From Microvirga sp. SRT01 (lineage in GTDB: Bacteria > Pseudomonadota > Alphaproteobacteria > Sphingomonadales > Sphingomonadaceae), in contig JAGSNX010000002.1 of assembly GCA_018139225.1 (NCBI GenBank), forward strand, positions 620,001 to 684,000: a DNA stretch of 64,000 nt. The letters are read 5' to 3'. Below are positions 9,421 to 18,260 of this stretch, in pieces; the first letter of the stretch is position 1, and each line of letters begins with the position of its first letter. Position numbers and translations under genes: made by a program. The notes beneath the pieces are model-generated. The model did not search any database, was not told where the DNA came from, and saw only the letters and a program-made list of their open reading frames with translations.

Positions 9421-10392
9421 GTGGGCGCCGCCCGCGTCCCGATCGCGCCGTTCGCCGAACATGGCGGACGGATCGATCGTGCGCGGGCGGCAATGCCGGC
9501 GGTGCGCGACTGGATCGACCTGTCGACCGGGCTTGCACCGTGGTCGTACCCCGCACAGGTGGACGCGGCGATGCTGGAGCGGCTGCCCGATCCGGCGGCG
9601 CTCGCGGCGCTGGAGCAAAGCGCTGCGGCGGCGTTCGGCAGCCATCCGGCACGGACGGTCGCGGTGCCGGGCAGCGATCTCGCGCTGCGGCTGCTGGGGC
9701 AGATGCTGCCCGGTCGCGCTGCCGTGCTGGGGCGCGGCTATTCCGGGCATGTGGCGATGTGGCCGGTGACGCCCGAGCGGATCGCTGCGCCGGAGAATTA
9801 CGACGCGGGCACCCTGATCCTGGCGCGACCGAACAATCCCGACGGTGCGATGATCGCGGTCGAGCGGTTGCCACGAACCGGCACGGTGATCGTCGACGAG
9901 GCGTTCGTCGATGCAACGCCGTCCGACAGTCTGGCTGGTGAGGAGACCTCGGGGCTGATCGTGCTGCGCTCGTTCGGCAAATTTTACGGGCTGGCGGGGC
10001 TGCGGCTCGGCTTCGTGATCGCGCCTGAGGGCGTCTGCGCCGGTCTGCGTCGCCTCCTCGGCGACTGGCCGATCGGCAGCATGGCGACCACGATCGGCAC
10101 TGCGGCATATCGCGACACCGCCTGGCAAAGCGCGCAGTACGAGCGGCTGCATGTCGCGATGTCCCGCCTCGATGCGCTGCTGACCGCTGCCGGTCTGACG
10201 ATCGCGGGCGGCACGCCATTTTTTCGGCTGGTGGAGACGCCGGCGCGTGACGCGCTGTTCGCGCATCTGCTGGCGGCGGGCATCCTGACGCGCCCGTTCA
10301 CCGACCGGCCGCACCATCTGCGGCTCGGCTTGCCGCGCGATGACGACTGGCCGACACTCACGAAGGCGCTGGCGCAATGGAGCGGATCATGA
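9421..10392 (+). CDS. cobD: L-threonine-O-3-phosphate decarboxylase (CobC/CobD type)
   Basis: A 323-residue PLP-dependent fold-I aminotransferase-like enzyme that decarboxylates L-threonine phosphate to (R)-1-aminopropan-2-ol phosphate, the linker between corrin ring and nucleotide loop. STGLAPWSYP near residue 32 and RPNNPDGAMIAVE near 137 are family motifs; the PLP lysine is in RSFGKFYGLAGLRLGF near 186. GTG start two bases after the btuB stop. The gene name is cobC in Pseudomonas-style naming and cobD in Salmonella-style; the function is the same. Confidence 0.92.
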   Translation: MGAARVPIAPFAEHGGRIDRARAAMPAVRDWIDLSTGLAPWSYPAQVDAAMLERLPDPAALAALEQSAAAAFGSHPARTVAVPGSDLALRLLGQMLPGRAAVLGRGYSGHVAMWPVTPERIAAPENYDAGTLILARPNNPDGAMIAVERLPRTGTVIVDEAFVDATPSDSLAGEETSGLIVLRSFGKFYGLAGLRLGFVIAPEGVCAGLRRLLGDWPIGSMATTIGTAAYRDTAWQSAQYERLHVAMSRLDALLTAAGLTIAGGTPFFRLVETPARDALFAHLLAAGILTRPFTDRPHHLRLGLPRDDDWPTLTKALAQWSGS

Positions 10393-11000
10393 CCGACGAA
10401 ACCGAGGATTATTCCCGCCACAATGCCCGCATGGCGCGGGTGCAGGCGGCGCGCGCAAAGATCCAGGCACGGCACACGCTGGAGCGCGGCCTGCTGATCG
10501 TCCACACCGGCAACGGCAAGGGGAAATCGTCCAGCGCGTTCGGCATGGCGATCCGTAGCCTGGGCTGGGGCATGAAGGTCGGCATTGTCCAGTATGTGAA
10601 GGGATCGTGGGAGACGGGCGAGAAGACCTTCTTTCAGGCGAACCCCGACCTGCTGACGTTCGAGGTAATGGGCGAGGGCTTCACCTGGGACACGCAGGAC
10701 CGCGCCCGAGACATCGCAGCCGCGCGCGCCGCTTGGGAACGGTCGAAGGCGCTGATCCTCGACCCGGACTATGATTTCGTGATCCTCGATGAACTGAACA
10801 TCGTGCTGCGCATGGATACGCTGCCGATCGCGGAAATCGTGGAGTTCCTGAAGGAGCGCCCGCTCACCAAACATATCTGCATCACCGGACGCAGCGCGAA
10901 ACCGGAACTGCTGGAGATCGCCGATCTCGTGACGGAATTTCAGGAGGTGAAGCATCCGTTCAAGGCCGGGTTCAAGGCGCAGAAGGGCGTTGAATACTGA
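10389..11000 (+). CDS. cobO: Cob(I)yrinic acid a,c-diamide adenosyltransferase
   Basis: A 203-residue CobA/CobO/BtuR-type adenosyltransferase that moves the adenosyl group of ATP onto cob(I)alamin or other corrinoids. P-loop GNGKGKSSSAFGMAIRSLG near residue 38; YVKGSWETGEK, DPDYDFVILDELNIVLRM and HICITGRSAKPEL are hallmark segments. The ATG at 10389 is preferred because it forms an ATGA overlap with the previous stop; an in-frame ATG 12 bases earlier is also possible. It provides the activated cofactor and also rescues incomplete corrinoids brought in by BtuB. Confidence 0.95.
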   Translation: MTDETEDYSRHNARMARVQAARAKIQARHTLERGLLIVHTGNGKGKSSSAFGMAIRSLGWGMKVGIVQYVKGSWETGEKTFFQANPDLLTFEVMGEGFTWDTQDRARDIAAARAAWERSKALILDPDYDFVILDELNIVLRMDTLPIAEIVEFLKERPLTKHICITGRSAKPELLEIADLVTEFQEVKHPFKAGFKAQKGVEY

Positions 11001-11857
11001 TGGGGATCTCCAGCTTCCCGAAGTCCCTCCGCTCCAGCGGAGGGGTGGGGCCTGCGTGGAGATTGGCGGCGGTCCTCCCCCTCCTCGCGATCGGCGCAAC
11101 GCCAGCCCGCCCGCCGCGGATCGTGTCGATCAACCCCTGCATCGACGCCGTGCTGATGCAGGTCGCCGACCGGTCGCAGATCGCGGCGATCAGTCATTAC
11201 TCGCAGGACGTCCGCGCGACATCGATCCCGGTCGCGCTCGCCAACCGTTTCAAGGCGACCTCCGGCACCGCTGAGGAAGTCGTCGCGCTCAGACCCGATC
11301 TGGTGCTGAGCGGCGCGCATGTCGCGCCGTCGACGATCGCCGCGCTGAAGCGGATGAACATCTCGCTGATCCAGTATCCCGTGCCCGAGACCGTGGCCGA
11401 AAGCGTCGCGCAGGTCCGCGACATCGCCGTGAAGACCGGCCACGCCGCACGCGGCGAGGCGCTGGCAACACGGATCGCGGCGGCCGCGACGCATTTGCAC
11501 GGCGCGGCGGTGCCAGCCTTGATCTGGCAGGGCGGCGGGCTGGTTCCGGGCACCGGGACGCTGGCCGACGACCTGCTGGCGCGTGCCGCATTCCGTAACA
11601 TGAGTGCGGTATACGGCCTGAAGCAGTGGGACGTGCTGCCGCTGGAATATCTGATCGCCAAACCGCCGCGCGTGCTGTTTTCCGTCGGAGCCGCGGAGGT
11701 CGGGGGCGACCGCATGACCAGCCACCGGGCGGTCCGCGATCTGACCAAGCATATCGTCGTCGCACCCTATCCGACGCGGCTGCTGAGTTGCGGCGGGCCG
11801 ACGATCATCGATGCGATGCGCGTGCTGAAATCGACGCGTGCGGGGATCAGGGCATGA
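11000..11857 (+). CDS. btuF: Corrinoid ABC transporter substrate-binding protein
   Basis: A 285-residue periplasmic binding protein of the BtuF/FecB family, with RIVSINPCIDAVLMQVADR at the start of the mature fold, LRPDLVLSGAH and QYPVPETVAESVAQVRDIA in the helical backbone, and GLVPGTGTLADDLLARAAF in the C-lobe. The ATG overlaps the cobO stop (TGATG). The first 20 residues include a segment encoded by a perfect inverted repeat (11025-11044) placed before the hydrophobic stretch WRLAAVLPLLAIGATPA. The start may therefore be GTG 45 bases downstream, or the signal peptide has been lengthened by a repeat. First of the btuFCD set. Confidence 0.92.
   Translation: MGISSFPKSLRSSGGVGPAWRLAAVLPLLAIGATPARPPRIVSINPCIDAVLMQVADRSQIAAISHYSQDVRATSIPVALANRFKATSGTAEEVVALRPDLVLSGAHVAPSTIAALKRMNISLIQYPVPETVAESVAQVRDIAVKTGHAARGEALATRIAAAATHLHGAAVPALIWQGGGLVPGTGTLADDLLARAAFRNMSAVYGLKQWDVLPLEYLIAKPPRVLFSVGAAEVGGDRMTSHRAVRDLTKHIVVAPYPTRLLSCGGPTIIDAMRVLKSTRAGIRA
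11025..11044. repeat. Palindromic element inside btuF signal region
   Basis: CCCTCCGCT (11025-11033) and AGCGGAGGG (11036-11044) are perfect 9-base arms separated by two bases, inside the 5' end of btuF, in frame. The sequence resembles intergenic palindromes of this genus and encodes the unusual KSLRSSGGVG stretch ahead of the hydrophobic core. Confidence 0.6.
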
Positions 11858-12819
11858 ACCGGCTTGGGTTGTTTCTCCTGCTGATCGGCTGTCTTGCCGC
11901 CGCCGCATTATCGGTCGCGGCGGGGAAGGTCTGGGTGCCGCTCGATGCGTGGACCGCTGCCGATCCGCGTTCGATCATCATCGTCGAACTTCGCCTGCCG
12001 CGCACCGTGCTGGCGCTGACGATCGGGGCGGCGCTGGGGCTGTCGGGCGCGGTGATGCAGGGATATCTGCGGAATCCGCTGGCCGATCCGGGATTGCTCG
12101 GCGTGTCGCCGGGTGCGGCGTTCGGCGCGGTGATGTCGCTGTACTTCGGTTACGCAGCGCAGGCGTGGCTGCTGCCGATCTTCGCACTCGCGGGCGCGGC
12201 GACGGCGATGGCGCTGTTGGCGCTGATCGCCGGCCGATCCGCCAGTCTGGTGCTGTTCACGCTGGCGGGTCTCGTCATCACCAATATCGCCGGATCACTG
12301 ACGGCGCTGGCGATCAGCCTCGCGCCGACGCCGTTCGTCGCGTCGGAAATCATCACCTGGCTGAACGGAGCGCTGACCGACCGCAGTTGGGACGATGTGA
12401 AGCTCGCGCTGCCACTGGCGCTGGCCGGCGCGGCGATCCTGGCGACGACGGCGCGATCGCTCGATGCGCTGACGCTGGGCGAGGGTGCGGCCCGCAGCAT
12501 GGGCGTCGACCCGCGCCGCTTGCAGGCGGCGGTGATCGCCGGCACCGCGCTGACGGTCGGCGCGTCGGTGGCCGCGGCCGGAGTGATCGGCTTCATCGGG
12601 CTGATGGTGCCGCATCTGGTGCGGCCGTTCGCCGGTAATCGACCGGGGGCGATCCTGTTGCCGTCCGCGCTCGGCGGAGCGTTGCTGCTCACGTTGGCCG
12701 ATGCGATGGTGCGGATCGCGCCGACCGTCAGCGAGTTGCGGCTGGGCATCGTCATGTCGATGCTCGGCGGGCCGTTCTTCCTCGCGCTGCTGCTGCGCAT
12801 GCGGAAGGGATTGGCATGA
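11854..12819 (+). CDS. btuC: Corrinoid ABC transporter permease
   Basis: A 321-residue FecCD/BtuC-type permease with about ten membrane helices. The segments ELRLPRTVLALTIGAALGLS, GAVMQGYLRNPLADPGLLGV and AAAGVIGFIGLMVPHLVRPF are diagnostic; the last contains the coupling loop that contacts the ATPase. The ATG forms an ATGA overlap with btuF. The frame extends upstream inside btuF without similarity, so the overlap start is used. Works with BtuF and BtuD to import corrinoids across the inner membrane. Confidence 0.95.
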   Translation: MNRLGLFLLLIGCLAAAALSVAAGKVWVPLDAWTAADPRSIIIVELRLPRTVLALTIGAALGLSGAVMQGYLRNPLADPGLLGVSPGAAFGAVMSLYFGYAAQAWLLPIFALAGAATAMALLALIAGRSASLVLFTLAGLVITNIAGSLTALAISLAPTPFVASEIITWLNGALTDRSWDDVKLALPLALAGAAILATTARSLDALTLGEGAARSMGVDPRRLQAAVIAGTALTVGASVAAAGVIGFIGLMVPHLVRPFAGNRPGAILLPSALGGALLLTLADAMVRIAPTVSELRLGIVMSMLGGPFFLALLLRMRKGLA

Positions 12820-13589
12820 GCCTGTCGGTCGAAACGCTGGCGGTCACGATCGGCGACAAGCGCCTGCTGAACGAGGTGTCGGTTGCCTTCGCGAGTGGCC
12901 ACGTCACCGCCATCCTCGGGCCGAACGGCGCAGGCAAGTCGACGCTGATGGCGTGCCTTGCGGGTTTGATGCAGCCGACCGGCGGGCGCGTGCTGCTCGA
13001 CGATCGGCCACGGGGCGATTTCGAGCGGCGCGATCTCGCACGGCGTGTCGGCTATCTCCCGCAGGAGGCGGACGTTCACTGGAACGTCGATGTCGCCACC
13101 TTAGTCGGGCTGGGCCGCTTTCCGCATCGCGGTCGCTGGGGTGAGACGCCCGAGGATCGTGATGCGGTGACGCGCGCGATGGCGGCAACCGACGTGGGTG
13201 GTTTTGCCAAGCGGGGCGTGTCGACGCTGTCGGGTGGCGAGCGGGCGCGCGTGCTGTTGGCGCGCGTGCTGGCGGGGGAGCCGGACTGGCTGCTCGCGGA
13301 CGAGCCGCTCGCGAACCTCGACCCGGCGCATCAGCTGGATGGCCTCGATGCGCTGCGACGCGTGGCCGCGGCGGGCGCGGGGGTGATCGTCGTGCTGCAC
13401 GATCTGAACCACGCCGCGCGCGTGGCCGACGACGTGCTACTGCTACGCGACGGCAGGGTGGTGGCGTTCGGGCCGCCCGATCAGGTGCTGACCCGCGATC
13501 TGGTCGCGGCGACATACGGCGTCGATACGCATGTCGGCGTCGCGCCCGGCGGTCGCCGCTTCCTGATCCCGACCGAGCGTTTGGCGTGA
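12816..13589 (+). CDS. btuD: Corrinoid ABC transporter ATP-binding protein
   Basis: A 257-residue ABC ATPase. Walker A GPNGAGKSTL near residue 36, Q-loop YLPQEADVHWN, signature LSGGERARVLLARVLAG near 138, Walker B WLLADEPLANLD near 158 and H-loop VLHDLNHAARVAD. ATGA overlap with btuC. Completes the BtuFCD importer. The C-terminal segment [11 protein letters not shown] is normal for the haem/corrinoid/iron-siderophore ABC subclass. Confidence 0.95.
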   Translation: MSLSVETLAVTIGDKRLLNEVSVAFASGHVTAILGPNGAGKSTLMACLAGLMQPTGGRVLLDDRPRGDFERRDLARRVGYLPQEADVHWNVDVATLVGLGRFPHRGRWGETPEDRDAVTRAMAATDVGGFAKRGVSTLSGGERARVLLARVLAGEPDWLLADEPLANLDPAHQLDGLDALRRVAAAGAGVIVVLHDLNHAARVADDVLLLRDGRVVAFGPPDQVLTRDLVAATYGVDTHVGVAPGGRRFLIPTERLA

Positions 13590-14497
13590 TCGTGCTGCTG
13601 CCCGAGGCGTTGCTGGCCGCGCTGATGATCGAGGCGGCGGTGGGCTATCCGGGCTGGCTGTTCGCGCGAATCGGGCATCCGGTGACGTGGTGCGGCGCGC
13701 TGATCGCGGTGTTGGAGACGACGTGGAATGGCGGTCGGGCGCGGCGCGGCAAGGGCGTATTGCTGCTGGTCATGCTGGTCGGCGTGACCGGTGGCAGCGC
13801 CTATGTGGTGCAGGCGTTCGCGCCGGTGTGGCTGGTGGTGGGCCTCGCCACGACCGGTTTGGCGCAGCGCAGCCTGTACGATCACGCTCGCCGGGTCGAA
13901 CGGCCGCTCGCGGCCGGTGACTTGCCCGCTGCGCGAGCCGCGGTCGCGATGATCGTCGGGCGCGACGTGGACACGCTAGACGAGGCGGGCGTCGCCACCG
14001 CCGCGATCGAGAGCGTGGCGGAGAGTTTCTGCGACGGCGTCGTCGCGCCCGCTTTCTGGTTTTTGATCGCGGGACTGCCGGGGCTCGCGATCTGCAAGGC
14101 GATCAACACGGCGGACTCGATGATCGGGCACAAGGACGATCGTTATCGCGCATTCGGTTGGGCAGCCGCGCGGGCCGACGATATCGTGAACGTCGTCCCG
14201 GCGCGGATCGCGGGCGCGCTGATCTGCCTTGTCGGCGCTGGTGGTGTCGGGACGATGCTGCGCGACGCTGCAAAGCACGCATCGCCGAATGGTGGCTGGC
14301 CGGAGGCGGCGATGGCGGGCGTGCTGCGGCGACGGCTCGGCGGTACCGTGAGCTATGACGGGGAGCCTGCGGATCGCGCCGTGCTGGGGGTGGGGCCTGC
14401 ACCCGATGCGGACGACCTGACGCGGGCGTTGCGGCTATATTGTGCGGCCTGCCTGGCCCTGTGGATCGGTGCGGGAGCCATCGCATGGGCGCGGTGA
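13586..14497 (+). CDS. cbiB: Adenosylcobinamide-phosphate synthase
   Basis: A 303-residue polytopic membrane protein of the CbiB/CobD family that attaches aminopropanol (phosphate) to adenosylcobyric acid. [20 protein letters not shown] near residue 18, [20 protein letters not shown] near 112, [20 protein letters not shown] near 147 and [20 protein letters not shown] near 168 are family signatures. GTG start in a GTGA overlap with btuD. Substrates come from CobQ (cobyric acid) and the threonine-phosphate decarboxylase upstream. Inner membrane. Confidence 0.95.
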   Translation: MIVLLPEALLAALMIEAAVGYPGWLFARIGHPVTWCGALIAVLETTWNGGRARRGKGVLLLVMLVGVTGGSAYVVQAFAPVWLVVGLATTGLAQRSLYDHARRVERPLAAGDLPAARAAVAMIVGRDVDTLDEAGVATAAIESVAESFCDGVVAPAFWFLIAGLPGLAICKAINTADSMIGHKDDRYRAFGWAAARADDIVNVVPARIAGALICLVGAGGVGTMLRDAAKHASPNGGWPEAAMAGVLRRRLGGTVSYDGEPADRAVLGVGPAPDADDLTRALRLYCAACLALWIGAGAIAWAR

Positions 14498-15933
14498 TGT
14501 TGCAGGGCACTGGGTCGGATGTCGGCAAGTCGGTGCTGGTCGCCGGCCTTTGCCGCCTGTTCGCGAATCGCGGTTTGCGGGTGCGTCCGTTCAAGCCACA
14601 GAATATGTCCAACAACGCCGCGGTCACGGCGGACGGTGGCGAGATCGGGCGCGCACAGGCGTTGCAAGCGATCGCGTGCCGTACCCCGCTGACGGTGGAC
14701 ATGAACCCCGTCCTCATCAAGCCATCGTCGGACACGGGCGCGCAGGTCGTCGTCCACGGCCGCGTGCTCGGCAATCTGCGCGCGGGCGAATTTCAGCAGC
14801 GCAAGGCGGCTTTGCTGGATGCGGTGCTGCAATCCTACGCCCGGCTGCGAAGCGACGCCGATCTCGTCATCGTCGAGGGAGCCGGCAGCCCCGCGGAGAT
14901 CAACCTGCGCCGTGGCGATATCGCCAACATGGGCTTCGCGCGCGCCGCCGACGTTCCCGTGCTGCTGGTCGGCGATATCGATCGCGGCGGCGTCATCGCC
15001 TCGATCGTCGGTACGCGTGCGGTGCTCGACATGGAGGACGCGGCGATGATTCGGGGCTTCCTCATTAACAAGTTCCGGGGCGATCCGGCGCTGTTCGCGG
15101 ACGGTTACGCGGAGATCGAACGGCGTAGCGGCTGGCGGGGTCTGGGTGTGGTACCGTGGCTGGCGGCGGCACGGCGCCTGCCGGCGGAGGACGCCGTGGT
15201 GCTCGACCGGACGCATCATGCCGATGGCGATACGGTCGTGGCGGTGCCGATGCTGTCGCGGATCGCCAATTTCGACGATTTCGATCCGGTGCTGCACGAA
15301 CCGGGCGTGCGGCTCGCGATGGTACCGCCGGGCGAACCCTTGCCTGCCAATGCGGACCTGATCGTGATCCCCGGCACCAAGGCGACGATCGCGGATCTGG
15401 CGTTCCTTCGCGCGCAGGGGTGGGACATCGACATCGCCGCGCACATCCGCCGCGGCGGACGCGTGCTGGGTATCTGCGGCGGCTACCAGATGCTCGGCGA
15501 GACGATCGCCGATCCGGACGGCGTGGAGGGCGCGGCGGAGACGGTGCGCGGGCTTGGCCATTTGCCCGTCGCTACGACGCTGACCGGCGATAAGCGGCTG
15601 ACGGAGGTGAGCGGCGTCGCCGTCGCGGGCGGCGCGCCGTTCCGCGGATACGAGATCCATGTCGGACGCAGCGTGGCGCGGGCCGGCACCACGCCGCTGC
15701 TGCGTCTTGCGGACGGCGGCACGGACGGCGCGATGTCGGCGGACGGCCGCGTTGCCGGCTGCTACGTCCACGGCCTTTTCGACCACCCCGCCCAGCGCGC
15801 CGCGTGGCTTGGCCGATCGGACGGCATCGATCAGGCGCAACGCGTCGATGCCGCCCTGGACGAACTCGCCGCCGGCCTTGCCGAGCATATCGACGTAAAC
15901 GCCCTGATGACGATCGCCGGAGTTGCAGCATGA
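14485..15933 (+). CDS. cobQ: Adenosylcobyric acid synthase (glutamine-hydrolysing)
   Basis: A 482-residue two-domain enzyme that amidates four side chains of adenosylcobyrinic acid a,c-diamide to give cobyric acid. The N-terminal synthetase domain starts [20 protein letters not shown], with [14 protein letters not shown] and [12 protein letters not shown]. The C-terminal class-I amidotransferase has the nucleophile Cys in [10 protein letters not shown] and His in YEIHVGRS and YVHGLFDHP. Start 14485 (MGAVMLQG) aligns with the usual CbiP/CobQ N-terminus and overlaps cbiB by 13 bases; ATG 14497, in a TGATG overlap, is the alternative. Its presence without earlier pathway genes suggests salvage of diamide-level corrinoids. 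Confidence 0.95.
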   Translation: MGAVMLQGTGSDVGKSVLVAGLCRLFANRGLRVRPFKPQNMSNNAAVTADGGEIGRAQALQAIACRTPLTVDMNPVLIKPSSDTGAQVVVHGRVLGNLRAGEFQQRKAALLDAVLQSYARLRSDADLVIVEGAGSPAEINLRRGDIANMGFARAADVPVLLVGDIDRGGVIASIVGTRAVLDMEDAAMIRGFLINKFRGDPALFADGYAEIERRSGWRGLGVVPWLAAARRLPAEDAVVLDRTHHADGDTVVAVPMLSRIANFDDFDPVLHEPGVRLAMVPPGEPLPANADLIVIPGTKATIADLAFLRAQGWDIDIAAHIRRGGRVLGICGGYQMLGETIADPDGVEGAAETVRGLGHLPVATTLTGDKRLTEVSGVAVAGGAPFRGYEIHVGRSVARAGTTPLLRLADGGTDGAMSADGRVAGCYVHGLFDHPAQRAAWLGRSDGIDQAQRVDAALDELAAGLAEHIDVNALMTIAGVAA

Positions 15934-16934
15934 TCGACGTGGAAGCCGTCCGAAAGCACCTCGATGCCTTGGCAAAACCGCCACGCAGCATGGGCCGGCT
16001 GGAAGATCTGGCGTGTCAACTTGCGGTCGTGCAGCAACGGCTTGATCCGGTGACCCGCCCGCGCCGCGTGGTGCTGTTCGCGGGCGATCACGGGGTGGTC
16101 GCGAGCGGCGTCTCAGCTTGGCCGTCCGCTGTCACCGGCATGATGGTCGCGACGATCGCGGGCGGTCGCGCGACGAGCAGCGCGCTGGCGAAGGCACAGG
16201 ATTGCGACCTGCGGCTGATCGATGTCGGCGTCATCGATCCACCTTCCCTGGTAGCCGATTTCGCGCGCATCGCCGCCATCGCCCCCGGTACCTCCGATCT
16301 GGCGGACGGGCCGGCGATGACGGTGCAGCAGTTCGACGCGGCGTGGGCGATCGGCGCGGAGGAGGCGGAAGCGGCTTTGGCCGGGGGCCACCGCGTGCTG
16401 ATCGCCGGAGAAATGGGCATCGGTAACACCACGCCCGCCGCGTGTCTGACCGTGCTGCTCGCCGATGCGCCGGTCGATGGGGCGGTGGGTCGCGGCGCGG
16501 GAGCGGACGACGCCATGATGACGAGGAAGGTACGGATCGTTACGGCCGCGACCGCTCGCGCGCGGGCCATGCTGGACGCCGATCCGCGCGCCGCAATCGC
16601 GGCGGTGGCGGGGTTCGAGATCGCCGCGATGGCGGGCTTCTTCGCGGCCGCTGCAGGGGGCGGCGCGACTCTGCTGCTCGACGGCTATGTCGCGACCGCG
16701 GGGGCGTTGATCGCCGAGCGGCTGGCACCCGGCACGGCCCGCACGATGATCGCGGCCCATCGCTCCGCGGAACCCGGCCATGCCGCCGCGCTCGCGCATC
16801 TCGGGCTGGAGCCGCTGCTCGAATGGGATATGCGCCTGGGGGAGGGGAGCGGCGCATTGGTTGCCTTGCCCCTGCTCGACAGCGCGGCGGCCCTGCTGTC
16901 GGGCGTCGCGACGCTCGCGGAGATCGGGGCCTGA
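15930..16934 (+). CDS. cobT: Nicotinate-nucleotide:DMB phosphoribosyltransferase
   Basis: A 334-residue CobT that makes alpha-ribazole phosphate from nicotinate mononucleotide and a lower-ligand base. [20 protein letters not shown] near residue 16, [18 protein letters not shown] near 47, [20 protein letters not shown] near 156, [14 protein letters not shown] near 186 and the catalytic Glu in [20 protein letters not shown] near 308 are all present. ATGA overlap with cobQ. Supplies the nucleotide loop to CobS. No bluB (dimethylbenzimidazole synthesis) is present in this window. Confidence 0.96.
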   Translation: MIDVEAVRKHLDALAKPPRSMGRLEDLACQLAVVQQRLDPVTRPRRVVLFAGDHGVVASGVSAWPSAVTGMMVATIAGGRATSSALAKAQDCDLRLIDVGVIDPPSLVADFARIAAIAPGTSDLADGPAMTVQQFDAAWAIGAEEAEAALAGGHRVLIAGEMGIGNTTPAACLTVLLADAPVDGAVGRGAGADDAMMTRKVRIVTAATARARAMLDADPRAAIAAVAGFEIAAMAGFFAAAAGGGATLLLDGYVATAGALIAERLAPGTARTMIAAHRSAEPGHAAALAHLGLEPLLEWDMRLGEGSGALVALPLLDSAAALLSGVATLAEIGA

Positions 16935-16935
16935 G

Positions 16936-17706
16936 ATGCGGTGGTGGGCGCCGCCGCTGCTCGCGCTGCAATTCCTGACGCGCATTCCCGTGCCGATCAC
17001 CGCGCGCCTGTCGGCGGCGGAGGCGCGGGAGGGGCTCATCCGCGCGGTCGGCTGGTTCCCGCTGGTCGGGGCGCTGGTCGGCTGCGTCACCGCCGTCGTC
17101 GCCGTGGCTGCTGGCTCGATGTGGCCGGCGATCGTCGCGGTGCCGATCGCGCTGATCGTCGAGGCGCGGATGACGGGCGCGTTTCACGAGGACGCGGTCG
17201 CCGATTTCTACGACGCGTTCGGCGGCGGATACACGACCGATGACGTGCTGCGGATCATGAAGGACAGCCGCGTCGGCAGCTACGGAGCGCTCGGCCTGCT
17301 GCTGGCGGTCGGGCTGCGAATGGGGCTTACCGTCGTCCTGCTGGGCGGCGAGGCTTGGTACGCAACGGCGGCGATCGTGGCGGCGGCGTGCTTCGGACGA
17401 CTGATCGCGGTCGCGCTGATGGCGATCGTACGGCCGGTCGGCAGCGGGCTGGGCAAGGATGTGACCGGCCGCGTCGGGGGGGCAACGCTAATGCTGGCGA
17501 TCGCGACCGCGGCGCCGGGGGTGGCCGCATTCCTGCTGCTGGAGCCCCTACGACTGATCGTCGTTGTCGCCGTCGCGCTGATGTTTCTCGGCTGGTTCCG
17601 TGCGCTGCTCCTCCGCCGCATTGGCGGCAGCACCGGCGACTGTCTGGGCTTCGCCGCCTATGCGGGGCAGCTGATCCTCCTGCTCGCCGCGACTGCCGGG
17701 CGATGA
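16936..17706 (+). CDS. cobS: Adenosylcobinamide-GDP ribazoletransferase (cobalamin synthase)
   Basis: A 256-residue polytopic membrane enzyme that joins AdoCbi-GDP to alpha-ribazole(-phosphate), the final assembly of cobalamin. LLALQFLTRIPVP at the N-terminus, REGLIRAVGWFPLVGALVG, and the Mg-binding acidic motif region HEDAVADFYDAFGGGYTTDD near residue 77 are recognisable. The usual DGxAD form is EDAVAD here, a modest variation. ATG one base after the cobT stop; the frame stays open upstream in cobT without similarity. Confidence 0.95.
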   Translation: MRWWAPPLLALQFLTRIPVPITARLSAAEAREGLIRAVGWFPLVGALVGCVTAVVAVAAGSMWPAIVAVPIALIVEARMTGAFHEDAVADFYDAFGGGYTTDDVLRIMKDSRVGSYGALGLLLAVGLRMGLTVVLLGGEAWYATAAIVAAACFGRLIAVALMAIVRPVGSGLGKDVTGRVGGATLMLAIATAAPGVAAFLLLEPLRLIVVVAVALMFLGWFRALLLRRIGGSTGDCLGFAAYAGQLILLLAATAGR

Positions 17707-18260
17707 TTCTGCTCGTCCGCCACACGGCGGTGGCGCTGGCGTGGCGGGGGCGCTGCTATGGTCGCAGCGATATCGGGCTCAGCCGCGCGGGTGCCGCCGA
17801 GGCGCGACGGCTGATGCGAGAACTGGCGGCGTGGCGACCCGATCACATCGTTCACTCCGGCCTGAGGCGCGCCGGCATTCTCGCCGAAGGGATCGGGAAG
17901 GCGGCCGGTGTGGCAACGATCGCCGACCCACACTGGGCCGAGCGCGACTTTGGGTCGTGGGAGGGGCGGGGGTGGACGGCAATTTATCGCGACACTGGCG
18001 ATGCTATGGACGGGATGATCGATGCGCCGGACAGCTTCAGGCCGGGCGGCGGCGAGACGACCAGCGAACTCGCCGACCGTGCTTGCGCTGCGGCGGCCGC
18101 TCTGCCCGCAGGTCGAACGATCGTGGTGACGCACGGCGGGCCGATCGCGGCGTTGCGGGGGACCGCTGCCGGCCTACCCCCGCGGGAGTGGCTGGCGTTG
18201 GTCCCCCAACCCGGTCAGGTGGTGGCGTTCGACGTCAACACGCTGTGCCGGCGGCCATAG
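17703..18260 (+). CDS. cobC: Alpha-ribazole phosphatase / histidine phosphatase
   Basis: A 185-residue phosphoglycerate-mutase-fold phosphatase. Catalytic RHT motif at LVRHTAVAL, GRSDIGLSRAG next, the acidic residue in ERDFGSWEGRGW, and the second His in VTHGGPIAAL. As the last gene of the B12 operon (ATGA overlap with cobS) it most likely removes the phosphate from alpha-ribazole-5'-phosphate or adenosylcobalamin-5'-phosphate. Its 3' end overlaps the convergent APC permease gene by 46 bases. Confidence 0.9.
   Translation: MILLVRHTAVALAWRGRCYGRSDIGLSRAGAAEARRLMRELAAWRPDHIVHSGLRRAGILAEGIGKAAGVATIADPHWAERDFGSWEGRGWTAIYRDTGDAMDGMIDAPDSFRPGGGETTSELADRACAAAAALPAGRTIVVTHGGPIAALRGTAAGLPPREWLALVPQPGQVVAFDVNTLCRRP

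Noticed and set aside
7490..10219. A 909-codon open frame antisense to btuB and the decarboxylase gene
   Set aside because: It is rich in Arg/Ala/Asp-type low-information sequence, has no family motif and mirrors two well-identified genes; long antisense frames are expected with this GC-rich third-position bias.
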